Positions 7,640-9,383 of a stretch of 9,383 bases of DNA are shown here, piece after piece. Origin of the DNA: Flavobacteriaceae bacterium (lineage in GTDB: Bacteria > Bacteroidota > Bacteroidia > Flavobacteriales > Flavobacteriaceae). Made by a program: the position numbers and the translations under genes. The notes beneath the pieces were generated by a model that worked only from the letters and a program-made list of their open reading frames with translations, had not been told where the DNA came from and searched no databases. Where the stretch lies: positions 1 to 9,383 of the forward strand of contig PACY01000007.1 in the NCBI GenBank assembly GCA_002700405.1. The letters are read 5' to 3'. Numbering within the stretch: position 1 is the stretch's first letter; each line of letters starts with the position of its first letter.

Positions 7640-7663
7640 TTACAGATACTAAATCTTAAACTC

Positions 7664-8416
7664 ATGAATAATTCTAAAATATTTCTTTTTATAGCACTGT
7701 TTTTGACCACTATTTTCTCTTATTCTCAGGTTGTATATGCACTATCTTTGGAATCAACTGATGGTGTTGTTATAGATGATAATCAAGTGCTTGAATTTTC
7801 AGAAATCACCTATCCAAATGCATCTTTTGGGTTTTATATAAGAAATAATACTAGTGAAGACATTAATGTTAAGGTAGAGCTTACAAGCATGTCTGGAACA
7901 GATGGAAGTTCAATGGAATTATGTTTTGGAGAATGTTATAATGGCATAGCCTTAAATGAATCTTATCCATCTAATATGTTTGTGACTATTGCGCCAGGTG
8001 AAACTCAAGCATCATCTGGAGATCACTTTTACAATCAAGATCCTGGTGATGGAAATACGCCTGTAGAATATAGCTTTAGGTTTTACATGGTTGATCAAGA
8101 TGGAAATGAAGTTGTTTCCCAAGCAGAATTAATCACCTACACTCACGTAGGGTATTATTATTCTTCAACTTTAAGCCTTGATGATCTTAATCAGATTCAA
8201 GGGGCAATATCTCACTCTAATGGCAGATTAAAAATTCATTCCGAAAAACAATATCAACTTAATATATATGATGTAAGAGGATCTTTAATTTTAGAAAAGG
8301 AAATTGAAATAGGAGATAATTACATTAATTCATCAATGATATCAAACCATTTATATTTGCTAAACTTTATAGAAGAAAATGGTAATTTAATATCTAAGAA
8401 AATAATCTTGAATTAA
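7664..8416 (+). CDS. Small secreted protein with T9SS-like C-terminal domain, function unknown
   Basis: A 250-residue predicted secreted protein that I cannot assign to a named function. The signal peptide is about 1-21 (NSKIFLFIALFLTTIFS core), with likely cleavage before Q22, the same Gln-first pattern as its divergent neighbour. Residues about 25-165 look like an all-beta, Ig-like domain: alternating hydrophobic strands (SFGFYIRNN, NVKVELTSM, YSFRFYMVDQDG). They include a closely spaced cysteine pair, LCFGECYNG (86-94). I recall small T9SS proteins encoded near Omp28-like genes having a similar CxG-x-CY segment, but cannot verify this here. Residues about 178-250 fit a divergent type A sorting domain (LNIYDVRGSLILEKE, then LYLLNF and KKIILN). 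The start at ATG 7664 is set by the signal peptide and the promoter position. The stop overlaps the stop of the barrel gene on the other strand. Confidence 0.75.
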   Translation: MNNSKIFLFIALFLTTIFSYSQVVYALSLESTDGVVIDDNQVLEFSEITYPNASFGFYIRNNTSEDINVKVELTSMSGTDGSSMELCFGECYNGIALNESYPSNMFVTIAPGETQASSGDHFYNQDPGDGNTPVEYSFRFYMVDQDGNEVVSQAELITYTHVGYYYSSTLSLDDLNQIQGAISHSNGRLKIHSEKQYQLNIYDVRGSLILEKEIEIGDNYINSSMISNHLYLLNFIEENGNLISKKIILN

Positions 8417-9383
8417 AAAGAATGGGTAAGATTTAGATTAAACCCGTTGCTTTCTGGTACAAATCTACAAACTCCACCTATACATATAAGTCCACCTCTT
8501 TGTCTTCCATAGTTTAGGCTTATTCTAGTGCTGTTTTTTGAATAACTACCACCTAGGTTGTAGTAATGTGTTTTATCATCACCTCCATAATTCCACCCAT
8601 CTGAAATAAATACATTTACAGTTGATGAAATTCCATATTCATATACAAGACCTAGCCAGTTTTTTCTATCATTTTTAGTCCAAAGATGTTGAACTACTCC
8701 TCTAGAAGATTTTCCGTTAGCATGAAGATAATTTGCTTCAATAACTCCAACTTTTGCTTTGATATCTCCTTGAACTCCAAGGGGTCCACCTAAGGTAATT
8801 CCTTTGTCTACAATCACATCTAAAAAGGTTATGGCTGTTCTTAATTTAGAATTCCACCTATTTTTAATTTCCAGATTTAAATCCCTGTAATATCTAGGTC
8901 CCTTTCCAATAAATTTTACATTGTATGAGTTGTCTTCATTAAATGAGGATTCTATGCCGCTCCAGTATGAAAAATTAAAAGCAATTTTTGTTTTATATTT
9001 TCCAAGGAAATTATCTTTATCAAAGGTGTAGTAAAAATCATTTTGGAAACCTACTTCACCGGATCTTTTCTCAATAGAATTCATTACCAGTCTAGGTTGT
9101 GAATTGTATACATAAATATTAGTTAATAGATAGTCTTGTTGCTTGCTAAGAGTAGGAGTGAAGCTTAATGTCTTTTGATTGTAGATATTGCCTTCTGCCA
9201 GCCTATCGCTATAGAAATTAAAATTTTCGAGTCTTCTAAATGTCGTATTTAATCCAATTCCCTTTTTAGAATATCCAAAATCAACCTGTAAGGCAGTTCC
9301 ATCGTATAGTCTATTAGATACTAGGGTATTTTCGTTAGCAATCACATCAGGATCTTTAATTGCCCCCTCTATACTAAGAGAAA
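8413..9383 (-). CDS. Outer-membrane beta-barrel-like protein (DUF6029-like), N-terminus beyond window
   Basis: Only the C-terminal 322 residues are visible; the frame stays open to the right edge, so the true start lies outside. A GTG at 9345 could be read as a start, but the preceding residues (LSIEGAIKDPDV) continue in frame without a signal peptide, so I treat the gene as truncated. The visible part is rich in alternating amphipathic beta strands with aromatic girdle residues (GLGLVYEYGISSTVNVF-type strands, YYNLGGSYSKNSTRISLNYG) and ends LNLTHSF. That terminal Phe is the usual C-terminal signature of outer-membrane barrels. The FGYSKKGIGLNTTFRRLENF segment resembles Bacteroidota proteins I recall as DUF6029, often found near Omp28-like genes; this is recollection, not a search. 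A cysteine pair (CIGGVC) sits in a predicted loop near the end. The role is unknown; transport or surface assembly is possible. Confidence 0.65.
   Translation of the reverse strand, partial: SLSIEGAIKDPDVIANENTLVSNRLYDGTALQVDFGYSKKGIGLNTTFRRLENFNFYSDRLAEGNIYNQKTLSFTPTLSKQQDYLLTNIYVYNSQPRLVMNSIEKRSGEVGFQNDFYYTFDKDNFLGKYKTKIAFNFSYWSGIESSFNEDNSYNVKFIGKGPRYYRDLNLEIKNRWNSKLRTAITFLDVIVDKGITLGGPLGVQGDIKAKVGVIEANYLHANGKSSRGVVQHLWTKNDRKNWLGLVYEYGISSTVNVFISDGWNYGGDDKTHYYNLGGSYSKNSTRISLNYGRQRGGLICIGGVCRFVPESNGFNLNLTHSF

Noticed and set aside
7601..7663. Upstream start (TTG at 7601) for the 250-residue secreted protein
   Set aside because: It would place the start before its promoter and bury the signal peptide; ATG 7664 gives a standard signal peptide at the N-terminus.
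8404..8433. Inverted repeat AATCTT / AAGATT across the convergent junction as a terminator
   Set aside because: The stem is only 6 AT-rich pairs with an 18-base loop, well within chance for this composition.
9343..9345. GTG at 9345 as the start of the barrel gene
   Set aside because: The frame remains open upstream to the window edge with barrel-like protein sequence, and no signal peptide follows the GTG, so the gene is simply cut by the window.

Overview
The window looks like an ordinary chromosomal segment from a low-GC, AT-rich member of the Bacteroidota, most likely Flavobacteriia-like. Three things support this. Two predicted secreted proteins end in domains resembling the type IX secretion (T9SS) type A sorting domain. 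Most gene starts are preceded by the Bacteroidota-type -7 element TAnnTTTG, 16-24 bases before the ATG. There are almost no Shine-Dalgarno sequences. I see no RNA gene, insertion sequence, CRISPR array or phage gene, and no gene-free stretch longer than about 95 bases.

Layout, left to right: ubiE/menG (menaquinone methyltransferase, minus strand, C-terminus cut by the window edge); trkA and trkH (potassium uptake, plus strand, stop and start codons sharing one base); a class I PLP-dependent aminotransferase of the aspartate aminotransferase type (minus); rsmG/gidB (16S rRNA m7G methyltransferase, plus); a 687-residue secreted Omp28-like multidomain protein with a CxxC motif and a T9SS tail (minus); a 250-residue secreted protein with a T9SS-like tail (plus); and the C-terminal 322 residues of an outer-membrane beta-barrel-like protein resembling DUF6029 proteins (minus, N-terminus beyond the window).

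The first five genes are housekeeping functions: quinone biosynthesis, potassium homeostasis, amino acid metabolism and ribosome modification. The last three form an envelope/secretion cluster and are the least understood part. The Omp28-like protein and the small T9SS protein are fired from a 68-bp divergent promoter region. The small protein and the barrel gene converge on a shared TTAA.

Apart from trkA-trkH, every neighbouring pair is on opposite strands. This gives three compact divergent promoter regions (68-95 bp) and three convergent junctions with essentially no spacer (a 4-bp overlap, 0 bp and 7 bp). No convincing new defence or mobile system is present. The best leads are the Omp28/T9SS/barrel cluster, the spacer-less convergent ends, and a 14-bp perfect palindrome in the aminotransferase-rsmG promoter region.
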